Assembly (NCBI GenBank): GCA_021780575.1
Contig: JAJXYL010000037.1
Location: 1 to 11,925 of the forward strand
DNA: 11,925 nt
DNA from: a bacterium
GTDB taxonomy: Bacteria > Patescibacteriota > Minisyncoccia > Phycocordibacterales > Phycocordibacteraceae
Reading direction: 5' to 3'
Of this stretch, positions 1-7,561 are shown piece by piece. The position numbers were made by a program, and so were the translations under genes. Numbering within the stretch: the first letter of the stretch is position 1; each line of letters begins with the position of its first letter. The notes beneath the pieces were generated by a model that was not told the DNA's origin, did no database searches, and was given only the letters and a program-made list of their open reading frames with translations.

Positions 1-1136
1 TCATCGCAAAATCGTTTACCGACCCAAAGGCGCGCGCCCAGGCGCTCGGCATCTGGTCCTCGTCGTTTGCCGTATCTGCAGTCATCGGCCCCTTGCTCGG
101 CGGCTATCTCGTCGACAATTTTTCCTGGCGTTGGATTTTTTACATTAATCTGCCCATCGGTATTGCCGGTCTTGTTATGACCCTGCTCTTCTTGCCGCAC
201 GATCGACCCGGGGAACGCGGCACTTTCGACTGGTTCGGCGCGGTACTCCTCTCAGGGGCCATTTCAAGCCTGGTGCTTGTTGTGGATCGTGGCCAGGACT
301 GGGGTTGGCTCTCGCTCGCGAGCGTCCTTTGCTATATCGGCACGGTGGTATTCGGCGCACTCGTCTACCTGTGGGAGACGCGCCACGCGCACCCCATCAT
401 CGATTTTAAATTCTTCAGCAATCCGGTCATTGTCTCAGTGCTAATCGTATCCTTCATTTCTTTTGGGGGAATGATGGGCGCGATGCTCCTCCTCCCGGTC
501 TTCGCCCAGACATTCCTCCACTACACGGCAACGCAGAGCGGCTACTTGTTTGTACCGATGGCACTCGCCCTTCCGGTCTTCGCCCCGCTCGGCGCCCGGC
601 TAGCGAGTTCGTTCAATCCTCGTTATACCGTTTCTTTCGGTATGGCGCTCTCCGCCCTCGGCCTCTACCAGCTCATCCATCTCGACCCCACGATGACATC
701 GATTGATTTCGTCATGCCGCTCGTCCTTTTCGGCGCCGGCCTCGGGCTTGGCATGGCGCCGCTTACGAGCGCTGCTACAACAGCCGTGCCGATCCACGAG
801 GTAGGCATGTCTTCCGGACTATTGAACCTCACGCGCAATATCGGCGGAGCATTTGGCATCGCAATCTTCAGCACCATTCTTACGAATGCGACCAACGCGA
901 ATGTGCTTATGGTGGCACAGAATTCGCACATCCTCGGCACGGCCCCGGCCGTGCTCGCCGTCGCCGGACAACTCATCATATTGAAGGCGGAACTTCTCTC
1001 GTACGGTACTGTTTTCGGATATGCGGCGGCGGCGATGCTCGTGGGTGCGTTGGTCGCACTGTTTCTGCTGAGAACGACGGTGAGTAAGGGGGATATCCCA
1101 CCCGAGGTGCTCGCCGAGGCGTCGGCGGGTGGATAA
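1..1136 (+). CDS. DHA2-type (14-TM) MFS multidrug exporter, 5' end missing
   Basis: This is a partial drug:proton antiporter of the major facilitator superfamily. The frame is open from base 3 (377 codons visible) and its start lies before the window; roughly the first 100-120 residues (about four helices) should be missing. The visible part opens in the loop before TM5, with the family pattern KARAQALGIW. The antiporter motif C of TM5 follows (IGPLLGGYLVD), and then the DHA2 signature SWRWIFYINLPIG. About nine more hydrophobic segments follow, and a short hydrophilic tail ends in EASAGG. A TTG at 93 could be misread as a start, but motif C begins before it. The MarR-type regulator immediately downstream suggests local control by a ligand-responsive repressor, as in emrRAB-like loci. 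The substrate cannot be told from sequence; bacteriocins or aromatic toxic compounds are possible. The family call is secure. Confidence 0.9.
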   Translation, partial: IAKSFTDPKARAQALGIWSSSFAVSAVIGPLLGGYLVDNFSWRWIFYINLPIGIAGLVMTLLFLPHDRPGERGTFDWFGAVLLSGAISSLVLVVDRGQDWGWLSLASVLCYIGTVVFGALVYLWETRHAHPIIDFKFFSNPVIVSVLIVSFISFGGMMGAMLLLPVFAQTFLHYTATQSGYLFVPMALALPVFAPLGARLASSFNPRYTVSFGMALSALGLYQLIHLDPTMTSIDFVMPLVLFGAGLGLGMAPLTSAATTAVPIHEVGMSSGLLNLTRNIGGAFGIAIFSTILTNATNANVLMVAQNSHILGTAPAVLAVAGQLIILKAELLSYGTVFGYAAAAMLVGALVALFLLRTTVSKGDIPPEVLAEASAGG

Positions 1137-1149
1137 TAGAAATACGGAT

Positions 1150-1608
1150 ATGAAAAAACGCGTCCCCCGGACACAAAGACATAACTCCCAAGAGGTTGCG
1201 CGCGTCACGTCACTCTTTTTTGCCGTTCGTAGGATCATGCGTACCACCCTCGCCAAGGATAAAAAACTCGACCCGTCAACCTGGTTGCGGATTGAGACGA
1301 TGAAGTTCATCGGGGAGCACGACGAATCTAAGATGAAAGATATCGCCGATTACCTCTCTATCACCGCGCCGTCGGCGACCTCGCTCATGAGCGGGCTTGT
1401 GAGGAGCGGACTCGTCATGGGGCGCACGGATCAGCACGATCGGCGCGCGTCACGCCTCATACTCACGGCGAAAGGGAAGGCCGAGCTGAAAAAGGCCATC
1501 GCGCACGGGCTTAGGGTTTTGAGCCCTTTATTTTCTGTATTGTCCAAGGCGGAATTAGAGGCGCTCACAAAGGCGCTTGAACGGATAAAACGGGAATCTG
1601 TCGGTTAG
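1150..1608 (+). CDS. MarR-family winged-helix transcriptional regulator
   Basis: This is a 152-residue DNA-binding repressor or activator of the MarR family, of normal family length. The winged helix lies at about residues 45-110. KMKDIADYLSITAPSATSLM looks like the helix-turn-helix, with the recognition helix around residues 72-88. The wing carries the family signature DQHDRRASRLILT, followed by the usual TAKGKAEL helix. The flanking N- and C-terminal helices would form the dimer interface. It lies directly behind a drug exporter and probably controls it in response to an exporter substrate. Start choice is open. ATG 1150 follows the exporter stop by 13 nt and has no clear Shine-Dalgarno site. 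An in-frame GTG at 1129 would add seven residues, overlap the exporter stop by 8 nt, and has GAGG at 1116-1119. I chose ATG because other genes here also lack Shine-Dalgarno sites. Confidence 0.9.
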   Translation: MKKRVPRTQRHNSQEVARVTSLFFAVRRIMRTTLAKDKKLDPSTWLRIETMKFIGEHDESKMKDIADYLSITAPSATSLMSGLVRSGLVMGRTDQHDRRASRLILTAKGKAELKKAIAHGLRVLSPLFSVLSKAELEALTKALERIKRESVG

Positions 1609-1683
1609 AAACCGTGGCCCTATTAAGACGCTGTCCCCATAGAAATTTTTTGCTGGTGGTAGAGTACTAACTACTACATCACT

Positions 1684-2925
1684 ATGGCCGCATTCCAATA
1701 CTTTAAACAAAATCTATATAAGTCAGCGCAGCTTATCGGGCTCACCGAGGTAGAGCTGAAGGCATTTGAGACACCTGATCGAGTTCTGCGCGCCAACCTG
1801 ACCATTCCACTTGACGCGGGCGGTACGGCAACCTTTCCGGCCTATCGCGTGCAGTTCAATAACGCACGTGGTCCCTACAAGGGCGGTATCCGCTTTCATC
1901 CTGGCGCGGACGAGGACGAGGTGTCGGCGCTCGCGGCCATGATGGCGGTGAAGTGCGCAGTAGTCGGCATTCCGCTTGGTGGCGCGAAGGGTGGTGTCGC
2001 GGTGGATCCTAAGAAACTGTCCCAAAAAGAGATTCATGAACTTGCGCGCGCATATGTACGCGCATTTGCAGAGCACCTCGGCCCCCATATCGATATTCCC
2101 GCTCCGGATGTCTATACAACGCCCGAGATCATGGCGGTCATGCTTGATGAATATGAACGTATTGTGGGCAAGAGCCTTCCCGCGATGATTACGGGGAAGC
2201 CACTTGCGGTCGGCGGCAGCGCCGGCCGCGATACTGCGACTGCTGATGGCGCGGTCGCGGTACTTGCCGCGCTTCTTGAGGACCGGTCGTCTGACGCGTC
2301 AAAACTGTCGGCTGCCGTGCAGGGGGCGGGAAACGCAGGGGCACAAGCGGCGCGGCTCCTACAAACGATGGGAGCAAAGGTCGTTGCGTTTGCAGACTCA
2401 AAAGGGACGCTCGTGCACGAAGATGGACTCGATATCGGGTCCGTACTTGCCGAGAAAGAACGCTCAGGTTCCGTGCTCGCTGCGGCGCGCGATGGCGCGC
2501 ATAGCGCGGGTGCGGATGCCGTGCTCACCGCCGCGGCCGATATCCTTGTACCGGCAGCGCTCGAGGAACAAATCACCGGTGCAAATGCCGCGTCAGTGAA
2601 AGCACACACTATCCTCGAAATCGCGAATGGGCCGGTAACGCCCGAGGCAGATGATCGTCTGCAGGAGCAGGGCGTCACGGTCATCCCGGACGTGCTCGCA
2701 AATGCCGGAGGCGTCACAGTCTCGTATTTTGAGTGGGTACAAGGTCATACGGGAGAGCGGTGGAGCCATGCGGATGTCGAGATGAAGCTGCAGGCGACGA
2801 TGCGGAACGCGTATCGCGAGGTTGCCGACTTCGCGCGCGAGCGGGGAGTTACGCTTCGCCAGGCAGCTTACTCACTCGCCCTTACGCGCATCAGCGAGGC
2901 GATGAAGGTTCGGGGGCGGATGTAA
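1684..2925 (+). CDS. gdhA: Glutamate dehydrogenase (Glu/Leu/Phe/Val dehydrogenase family)
   Basis: This cytoplasmic enzyme interconverts glutamate and 2-oxoglutarate plus ammonia with NAD(P). The 413 residues match the short hexameric type found in archaea and many bacteria. All catalytic positions are present with the spacing of the clostridial enzyme (K89, K113, K125, D165): K66 in KGGIRFHP, K90 in MAVKCA, K102 in PLGGAKGG and D142 in PAPDV. S347 in GGVTVSYFEW also fits the substrate-binding serine. The Rossmann fold carries GAGNAG at 214-219, and ADSKG at 237-241 ends the second strand. Preference for NAD or NADP cannot be read from this. The gene stands alone: 75 nt behind the MarR gene and convergent with the dehydrogenase gene on the other strand, 11 nt away. 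No Shine-Dalgarno site precedes the ATG. A leucine or phenylalanine dehydrogenase is less likely given the length and the EW after VSYF. Confidence 0.93.
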   Translation: MAAFQYFKQNLYKSAQLIGLTEVELKAFETPDRVLRANLTIPLDAGGTATFPAYRVQFNNARGPYKGGIRFHPGADEDEVSALAAMMAVKCAVVGIPLGGAKGGVAVDPKKLSQKEIHELARAYVRAFAEHLGPHIDIPAPDVYTTPEIMAVMLDEYERIVGKSLPAMITGKPLAVGGSAGRDTATADGAVAVLAALLEDRSSDASKLSAAVQGAGNAGAQAARLLQTMGAKVVAFADSKGTLVHEDGLDIGSVLAEKERSGSVLAAARDGAHSAGADAVLTAAADILVPAALEEQITGANAASVKAHTILEIANGPVTPEADDRLQEQGVTVIPDVLANAGGVTVSYFEWVQGHTGERWSHADVEMKLQATMRNAYREVADFARERGVTLRQAAYSLALTRISEAMKVRGRM

Positions 2926-2927
2926 GA

Positions 2928-2948
2928 GTCGTCTGGCTAAGAGATGAC
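2928..2948. terminator. Possible weak bidirectional hairpin between convergent genes
   Basis: A 7-bp stem, GTCGTCT pairing with AGATGAC and including one G-T wobble, with a 7-nt loop, spans the short gap between the glutamate dehydrogenase stop (2925) and the stop of the convergent dehydrogenase gene (2937). On the + side it is followed by GTTTGTT, which is only moderately T-rich. The other side has no U-tract. Its position fits a shared terminator, but its strength is marginal. Confidence 0.25.
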
Positions 2949-3938
2949 GTTTGTTGGTGAGCCCTGCGCAAAGTGCAGGATGTTGTCCATGGTCGTATCG
3001 AGAATGCGTTCGACAGCCTCCTGGGTATTAAAGGCGAGATGCGGGGTTACAATGACGCGCGGATGTGAGATGAGATAGTGATTCTCGAGTGTTATCTTCA
3101 GCGCGTCAGCGTTCGGATGTGGCGCCGTAAGTAGCACGGTCTCTTCAGAAAGGCCGCCTTCTTCCTCAAGGACATCAAGCGCGGCTCCTGCGAGGACACC
3201 GCTTTTCAGCGCGTCGACGAGCGCGTCGGTCTCGACAATTGCGCCGCGGGCGGTATTGATGAGGTAGGAGCCTTTTTTCATACCAACTATATTTTCCTTA
3301 TTAATGAGGTGGTGCGTGTGTTCGTTATAAGGAACGTGAATCGTGACGATGTCGGAGGCCGCAAGCAGTTCTGGCAGAGACGCGTACGTAAAGTTAAACT
3401 CCTTCGCGCGGTCGGGGTCCTGGTGCACCTCGAACCCAAGGACCTTCATCCCGAAGCCGTTCGCCATCTTAATGACGTGCATGCCGATATGGCCGCAGCC
3501 GACGACACCAAGCGTTTTTCCTTGAAGGTCGAATCCGCGCAGATCCTTTGGCGAAAAGGTTCCTTCGCGTACGCGCTCGTCGGCGTCGATGATGCGCCGC
3601 GAGAGCGCGAGCAGGAGAGCGAAGGCGAACTCGGCCACCGTGTTCTCTCCATAGGAAGGAACATTTGCGACGGTAATGTTCCTTGCGGCCGCCGCGGCGA
3701 GATCAATGTGGTCAAAACCGGTTGAGCGAGTCGCGATGAGCTTCAGAGCGGGGAAGCGGTCCATCTCCTTTTCGCCGATGTGAGACTCTATAAAGGTGCA
3801 GAGGACAGTCGCCTCTGGATCCGTGAGCTCCGCGTAGGAAGAAAACGACCCTTCATGGAAGGTGATGTCCTCGCCCGGAAGCTTTGCCCGTACGTAGGCT
3901 TCTTCCCACGGTTCCCCAGAAAAATAATGTATCTTCAT
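2937..3938 (-). CDS. D-2-hydroxyacid dehydrogenase, D-lactate dehydrogenase type
   Basis: This is an NAD-dependent dehydrogenase of 333 residues, the usual length for the family. An N-terminal substrate domain holds ARSTGFDHIDL and VPSYGENTVAEFAF. The Rossmann domain holds VVGCGHIG (G147, G149, G152). The catalytic set is R231 in NTARGAIVETDAL, E260 at the end of LDVLEEE, and H300 in VTPHLAF. The R-to-E spacing of 29 equals that of Lactobacillus D-lactate dehydrogenase (R235, E264). There are about eight extra residues before the histidine (APHPNADALKIT region). E170 stands where an acidic residue selects NAD. It is the last gene of the glycerate operon, 9 nt behind enolase. Reduction of pyruvate to D-lactate is the most likely role. 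Hydroxypyruvate or glyoxylate reduction, which would supply glycerate or glycolate, is the main alternative; the LdhA-like motifs favour lactate. Confidence 0.88.
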   Translation of the reverse strand: MKIHYFSGEPWEEAYVRAKLPGEDITFHEGSFSSYAELTDPEATVLCTFIESHIGEKEMDRFPALKLIATRSTGFDHIDLAAAAARNITVANVPSYGENTVAEFAFALLLALSRRIIDADERVREGTFSPKDLRGFDLQGKTLGVVGCGHIGMHVIKMANGFGMKVLGFEVHQDPDRAKEFNFTYASLPELLAASDIVTIHVPYNEHTHHLINKENIVGMKKGSYLINTARGAIVETDALVDALKSGVLAGAALDVLEEEGGLSEETVLLTAPHPNADALKITLENHYLISHPRVIVTPHLAFNTQEAVERILDTTMDNILHFAQGSPTNVIS

Positions 3939-3947
3939 ACGGGCATT

Positions 3948-5135
3948 TTACACTGTTCCCGCCTCGTCCCCTATAGCAACGAGGCGGTTATATTTGAGGA
4001 GCCGCTCTTTTTGAGCGAAACCGCCAGCCTTGAGGCCGTAGGCCCCGACGCCATAGGCAAAGTCGGCGATGAACGTATCTTCTGTTTCGCCGGAACGATG
4101 TGACGCAATGGTTTTGAGTCTTGCAGCGGAGACTTCCCGCACCGCCTGGAGCGCCTCACCGACGGTGCCAATCTGATTCGGCTTGATGAGCACGGAATTT
4201 ATTTCTTTGTTGCGAGCGGCCTCTTTTATGCGCGTCGGATTCGTGACCGTGAGGTCGTCGCCAATAATGAGAATCTTTTCTCCAATCATCGCCGTAAGGC
4301 GGGTAAAATCTGTATGGGCATTTTCGTCGTAAGGGTCTTCGATGCTGTCGATGGGGAACCGCGCGGCGAGGCTTTTATAAAGACGAGCGAGTTCCTCGGG
4401 CGTGTATGATTTCCCGAGGAGCCGGTAGGTATCGTCGTGGAATAATTGACTTGCCGCTGCATCAATGGCGATACTCGTGTTCGGGAACTCCTTTACCAGC
4501 TCGGCAAGGAGTTCAAAGGGTCGCTCAAGCGTGTCAAATGTCGGCGCATAGCCCCCCTCGTCGCCCATGGGGACACGGCCGAGGCGTTCGCCAAGTTTCG
4601 TGAACATTTCCTGCGCCATCGAGAAGGCGCTCGGGGTTTCCCCGCTAATTACCAGAATGTATTCTTGGAATGGGAGCTTGAAGCTCGCGTGCGCGCCGCC
4701 GTTCATAACGTTCACGTATAGTCGCGGCGCAGCGGGCGTCGTCCCCGCGCGTTTCGCGATTGCGCCCCAGAGCGGCACTCCCTCAAGCAGGGCCGACAGC
4801 CGCATCGCGGCGATTGAGACGGAGAGAAGGGCATTCGCCCCAAGACGCGACTTGTCAGGCGTCCCATCAAGACTCACGAGAAACGCGTCAAGCGCATCGA
4901 GTGACTCGAATCGCTGCCCCGTCAGCGCCCGTGCAATCTCTCCGTTTACGTTCGCGACCGCGCGCGTAACGCCGCCGTCAGGGTCGCGCAATTCGCATGC
5001 TTCATACTCCCCGGTGCTTTTACCGGACGGCACCGATGCGGTCGCCGAAAACGTGTGTGCAAAGAGAGTTGTCTCTACCGTTGCTCGTCCGCGCGTGTCA
5101 AAAATGGAGGTAGCCTCGACGCGATCAATACGCAT
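3948..5135 (-). CDS. eno: Enolase, short divergent form
   Basis: Enolase (phosphopyruvate hydratase) dehydrates 2-phosphoglycerate to phosphoenolpyruvate. This copy has 395 residues against about 430 in typical bacterial enolases. All active-site residues can be placed: loop SGKSTG (38-42), H149 in NGGAHA, E158 in QEYI, E193 in GDEGGYAP, metal ligands D225 (AIDAAAS), E266 (SIEDP) and D293 (GDDLTVTN), catalytic K318 in IKPNQIGT, H346 in SHRSGETEDTFIADFA, and K369 in GLKAGG. Spacings D293-K318-H346-K369 equal those of yeast enolase (D320, K345, H373, K396). Divergences: the N-terminal signature reads FDTRGRATVE instead of the usual LDSRGNPTVE, the usual IKTGAP reads LKAGGF, and the C-terminal helix ends early. 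It lies 3 nt behind ppsA and 9 nt before the dehydrogenase gene, so it is cotranscribed with them. There is no Shine-Dalgarno at usable distance; translation coupling is likely. Confidence 0.95.
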   Translation of the reverse strand: MRIDRVEATSIFDTRGRATVETTLFAHTFSATASVPSGKSTGEYEACELRDPDGGVTRAVANVNGEIARALTGQRFESLDALDAFLVSLDGTPDKSRLGANALLSVSIAAMRLSALLEGVPLWGAIAKRAGTTPAAPRLYVNVMNGGAHASFKLPFQEYILVISGETPSAFSMAQEMFTKLGERLGRVPMGDEGGYAPTFDTLERPFELLAELVKEFPNTSIAIDAAASQLFHDDTYRLLGKSYTPEELARLYKSLAARFPIDSIEDPYDENAHTDFTRLTAMIGEKILIIGDDLTVTNPTRIKEAARNKEINSVLIKPNQIGTVGEALQAVREVSAARLKTIASHRSGETEDTFIADFAYGVGAYGLKAGGFAQKERLLKYNRLVAIGDEAGTV

Positions 5136-5138
5136 ACA

Positions 5139-7559
5139 TTATCGTGATGTCCTCTCCTCAATTTCGGCGACGTGCTCAAGCGTTTTCATGACGGAGTCAG
5201 GGTTTAAGGACATACTCGGGATCCCTTCCTTCACGAGAAATTCGGCAAAATCAGGGAGGTCCGAAGGGCCCTGTCCGCAGATACCGAGGTACTTCCCGCG
5301 CGCGGCGCATTTGCGGATGATTTGGCTCACGAGCGCGCGTACAGCCTCGTCATCCTCATTGCCGATATGGGTGACGATGCCGGAATCGCGATCGAGACCA
5401 AGCGTAAGCTGGGTAAGGTCGTTTGAGCCTATGGACATGCCGTCAAAGAGATCCAGAAATTCTTCAGCGAGGAGTACGTTCGAAGGTATCTCGCACATCA
5501 TATAAACAGGGGTCACTCTCTCTCCGCTCTTCGCGAGCGACTTCGCGACGAGGCCGTGCGCGCGCATGATGTCGAGCACCTGCTCCGCCTCATGCGTGGT
5601 GCGGCAGAAGGGAATCATCGGGATGACGTTGTCGAGCCCCATCTCTTCGCGCACCTTCACGAGCGCGCGACACTCGAGTACGAAGGCATCCTTAAACTTT
5701 AGATCGTAATACCGCGAGGCGCCGCGCCATCCAATCATCGGGTTCTCTTCCTGCGGTTCGTAATCTGCGCCGCCGAGAAGCGTGGAGTATTCGTTCGTCT
5801 TGAAGTCGGAGAAGCGCACGATGACCGGCCTCGGCGCGAACGCCGCGCCTATCTTGGCGATGCCGTAGGCGAGGTTGTCGACGTAGTAGTCGATAGGATT
5901 GTCCCAGCCGGCAATCCGTTTCTGTATCGCGGCGCGCACTTTCGGTGACTGCTTCTTGAAATTGATGAGAGCGAGCGGGTGCATACCAATCGTGGAAGCA
6001 ATGATGAATTCCTCGCGTGCGAGCCCGACGCCCGCGACGGGAAGGAAGGAATTCTCGAAAGCTATTTCTGGCGAGGCGATGTTCACCATGATCTTCGTTT
6101 TCGTCACGGGGAGCACGCCAAGTGAGTGTTCGCGCACGTGTATCTGCGCCTTGCCGGCGGTAACGACGCCAGCGCTCCCTGTCGTGTCGACCGTGACGAG
6201 CATGCCGTTCTTGAGCGCCCTCGTCGCGTTACCCGAGCCAACGATGGCGGGGAGACCGAGCTCGCGTGAGACGATCGCCGCGTGGCTCGTGCGCCCGCCC
6301 TTATCGGTCACGATGGCCGACGCCATCTTCATAATCGGTTCCCAATCAGGATCAGTCATCGTGGTGACGAGTATCTCGCCCTTTCTGAATTCTCGGATCT
6401 GTTTCGGATTCTTGATGACATGGACATTTCCTGTCGCGACCTTTGAGCCGACCGAGATTCCGCGTACAAGTTCTTTCCCCTGACCAGAAACCTTGTATTC
6501 AACGAGCTTCGAAAAGTCGCGTCCTGCCTGCACCGTCTCGGGGCGTGCCTGCACCAAGAAAAGTTCGCCCGAGATGCCGTCCTTGGCCCACTCCATGTCC
6601 ATAGGTGTCCATTTTTTCGCGCGCTCCGAGTAGTGGGTCTCGACAATTGCGCCCCAGGTCGCCATCGTGACAATCTCGTCGTCCGAGAGCACGAATCGCC
6701 TTGTATCAGCAACGGGCGTCGCGACAACTTTGGTCTGCTGGACGGCCGTGCGACCGGTCGCGTAGACCATCTTCTTTGAGTTCGTGCCAATTTTCTTCCA
6801 GATGATTGGTGAGAGTGCTTTGCCGATGCGCGATTTCGAAACGAGATATTCATCCGGCGTGACGTGTCCTTGTACGATCATTTCGCCGAGACCGTAAGTT
6901 GCATTCACAACGACGATGTCGCGAAAGCCGCTCTCGGTGTCGACCGTGAACATGACGCCGGAGGCGCCTTTATCCGAGCGCACCATCTTCTGTACGCCGA
7001 CCGAGAGCGCCACTTTCATGTGGTTGAAACCCTTGTCAGCGCGATATGAGATGGCGCGATCGGTGAAGAGGGAAGCCATCGTCCACACCGTGGCGCGTAC
7101 CACATCTTCTGCGCCGCGAATATTGAGGTACGTCTCCTGCTCCCCGGCAAACGAGGCCCCCGGGAGATCCTCGGCGGTCGCGGAACTCCGTACGGCAACA
7201 TCGGTCCCTTTCCCGTATGTCTTCTCCATGAGCGCGTAAGCCTTGACGATAGCCTTCTCGAGGCCTCGTGGAAGCGGCGTCGCCCGCATCCTCTCGCGTA
7301 CGAGTTTGCCGCGGCGCGCAAGCTCTTTGAGGTTCTTCGTATCGAGTCCTTTGAGCGTTTCTTCAATAAAGACGTCGAGGCCAGTCTCCGCAAGGTAGTG
7401 GTAGTACGCGGCGGCAGTCACGGCGAAACCGTGCGGGATACGAACTCCTTTCGGCTCGACGGCGCGGATGAGTTCTCCTAGAGAAGCGTTCTTGCCGCCA
7501 ACCTGCGCGACATTGTCCATGCTTATCTCCTTGAACCAGAGGATGAATGAGTCCTTCAT
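5139..7559 (-). CDS. ppsA: Phosphoenolpyruvate synthase (pyruvate, water dikinase)
   Basis: This enzyme interconverts pyruvate + ATP + water and PEP + AMP + phosphate. At 806 residues it has the normal full length. Three domains are visible. The N-terminal ATP-grasp, about residues 15-343, includes VGGKNASLGEL, VRSSATAEDLPGASFAGEQE and LVQARPET. The swivelling phosphohistidine domain, about 385-462, has the catalytic H426 in GGRTSHAAIVSRELG. The C-terminal PEP/pyruvate barrel, about 485-795, includes GLAREEF, SIGSNDLTQLTLGLDRDS and the catalytic C761 in GICGQGPSD. It starts 2 nt after the glycerate kinase stop and ends 3 nt before enolase. In this operon it stands where a pyruvate kinase would be expected if the flow is towards lactate, so pyruvate formation, as proposed for hyperthermophilic archaea, is plausible. 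Gluconeogenic use is equally allowed by the sequence. No start-proximal Shine-Dalgarno site is seen. The assignment is secure; the direction is inference. Confidence 0.97.
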   Translation of the reverse strand: MKDSFILWFKEISMDNVAQVGGKNASLGELIRAVEPKGVRIPHGFAVTAAAYYHYLAETGLDVFIEETLKGLDTKNLKELARRGKLVRERMRATPLPRGLEKAIVKAYALMEKTYGKGTDVAVRSSATAEDLPGASFAGEQETYLNIRGAEDVVRATVWTMASLFTDRAISYRADKGFNHMKVALSVGVQKMVRSDKGASGVMFTVDTESGFRDIVVVNATYGLGEMIVQGHVTPDEYLVSKSRIGKALSPIIWKKIGTNSKKMVYATGRTAVQQTKVVATPVADTRRFVLSDDEIVTMATWGAIVETHYSERAKKWTPMDMEWAKDGISGELFLVQARPETVQAGRDFSKLVEYKVSGQGKELVRGISVGSKVATGNVHVIKNPKQIREFRKGEILVTTMTDPDWEPIMKMASAIVTDKGGRTSHAAIVSRELGLPAIVGSGNATRALKNGMLVTVDTTGSAGVVTAGKAQIHVREHSLGVLPVTKTKIMVNIASPEIAFENSFLPVAGVGLAREEFIIASTIGMHPLALINFKKQSPKVRAAIQKRIAGWDNPIDYYVDNLAYGIAKIGAAFAPRPVIVRFSDFKTNEYSTLLGGADYEPQEENPMIGWRGASRYYDLKFKDAFVLECRALVKVREEMGLDNVIPMIPFCRTTHEAEQVLDIMRAHGLVAKSLAKSGERVTPVYMMCEIPSNVLLAEEFLDLFDGMSIGSNDLTQLTLGLDRDSGIVTHIGNEDDEAVRALVSQIIRKCAARGKYLGICGQGPSDLPDFAEFLVKEGIPSMSLNPDSVMKTLEHVAEIEERTSR

Positions 7560-7561
7560 GG

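Noticed and set aside
1602..1614. Perfect 5-bp hairpin CGGTT-aga-AACCG over the MarR stop codon.
   Set aside because: The stem is short and no T-tract follows directly, so it does not qualify as a terminator.
1650..1683. Promoter or MarR operator before glutamate dehydrogenase (TGGTAGAGT; GTAG...CTAC symmetry).
   Set aside because: The hexamer TAGAGT is a poor -10 without a -35, and the symmetry is broken after four bases; chance is likely.
4567..5505. A 312-codon open frame on the + strand.
   Set aside because: It is antisense across the enolase and ppsA genes. Its translation is Ser/Arg-rich without recognisable motifs, as expected of a shadow frame in GC-rich coding sequence.
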